Shown: piece by piece, positions 5,609-5,624 of the stretch | How the letters are laid out: every line of letters starts with the position of its first letter | How positions within the stretch are numbered: the first letter of the stretch is position 1 | Source: an uncultured Alphaproteobacteria bacterium | Lineage (GTDB): Bacteria > Pseudomonadota > Alphaproteobacteria > Rickettsiales > UBA1997 | NCBI GenBank assembly: GCA_903837365.1 | Contig: CAILUF010000039.1 | Location: 1-5,624, forward strand | Direction of reading: 5' to 3' | DNA: 5,624 bases | Notes under the pieces: model-generated | What the model was told of the DNA's origin: nothing | The model's database searches: none | Seen by the model: the letters and a program-made list of their open reading frames with translations, nothing else | Position numbers and translations under genes: made by a program

Positions 5609-5624
5609 AGATTTTACCTTTAAA

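Overview
The window is strongly AT-rich. It carries three well-supported protein genes, one very small possible gene, and intergenic DNA rich in palindromes. The combination of low GC, few recognisable Shine-Dalgarno sites, a large eukaryote-like ankyrin-repeat protein and a Gram-negative outer-membrane barrel protein suggests an intracellular or host-associated Gram-negative bacterium. A Rickettsiales-like alphaproteobacterium is my best guess, but this is inferred from style and not from a marker gene.

Layout. Positions 1-202 hold a weak terminator-like hairpin (36-66), then a 17-base inverted repeat (112-128 / 155-171) whose right arm overlaps an extended -10 promoter. That promoter reads into a 123-residue single-pass membrane protein with an Ala/Pro-rich tail (203-574). 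A spacer follows, and then a second forward gene ending at 1869. It encodes a DUF481-type outer-membrane beta-barrel protein. Its leader is built on three tandem 33-bp repeats (981-1079), and the reading frame is open for a further 276 bp upstream, so the true start is uncertain. From 1870 to 2143, between convergent genes, there are several hairpins, a 42-codon ORF with an unusually good ribosome binding site, and two copies of an AAATTTGC-N6-AAATTTAATT motif, a relative of which also lies at 39-62. From 5443 down to 2144 on the minus strand lies a 1099-residue ankyrin-repeat protein. It has about 21 repeats in three blocks, an N-terminal region resembling a U-box, and a Ser/Thr-rich tail. 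Positions 5444-5624 are its upstream region and hold a GC-richer 9-bp hairpin near the window edge.

How the parts relate. The two forward genes encode envelope proteins, one probably inner-membrane and one probably outer-membrane, but 407 bp separates the first from the ATG chosen for the second, so co-transcription is not established. The ankyrin protein faces them and is probably transcribed alone. By analogy with ankyrin effectors of intracellular bacteria it may be secreted into a host cell, but the sequence alone does not prove this. The points most worth a second look are the possible U-box/ankyrin architecture, the thrice-recurring linker that divides the ankyrin array, and the palindromic 33-bp repeat that multiplies both the signal peptide and its possible start codons.
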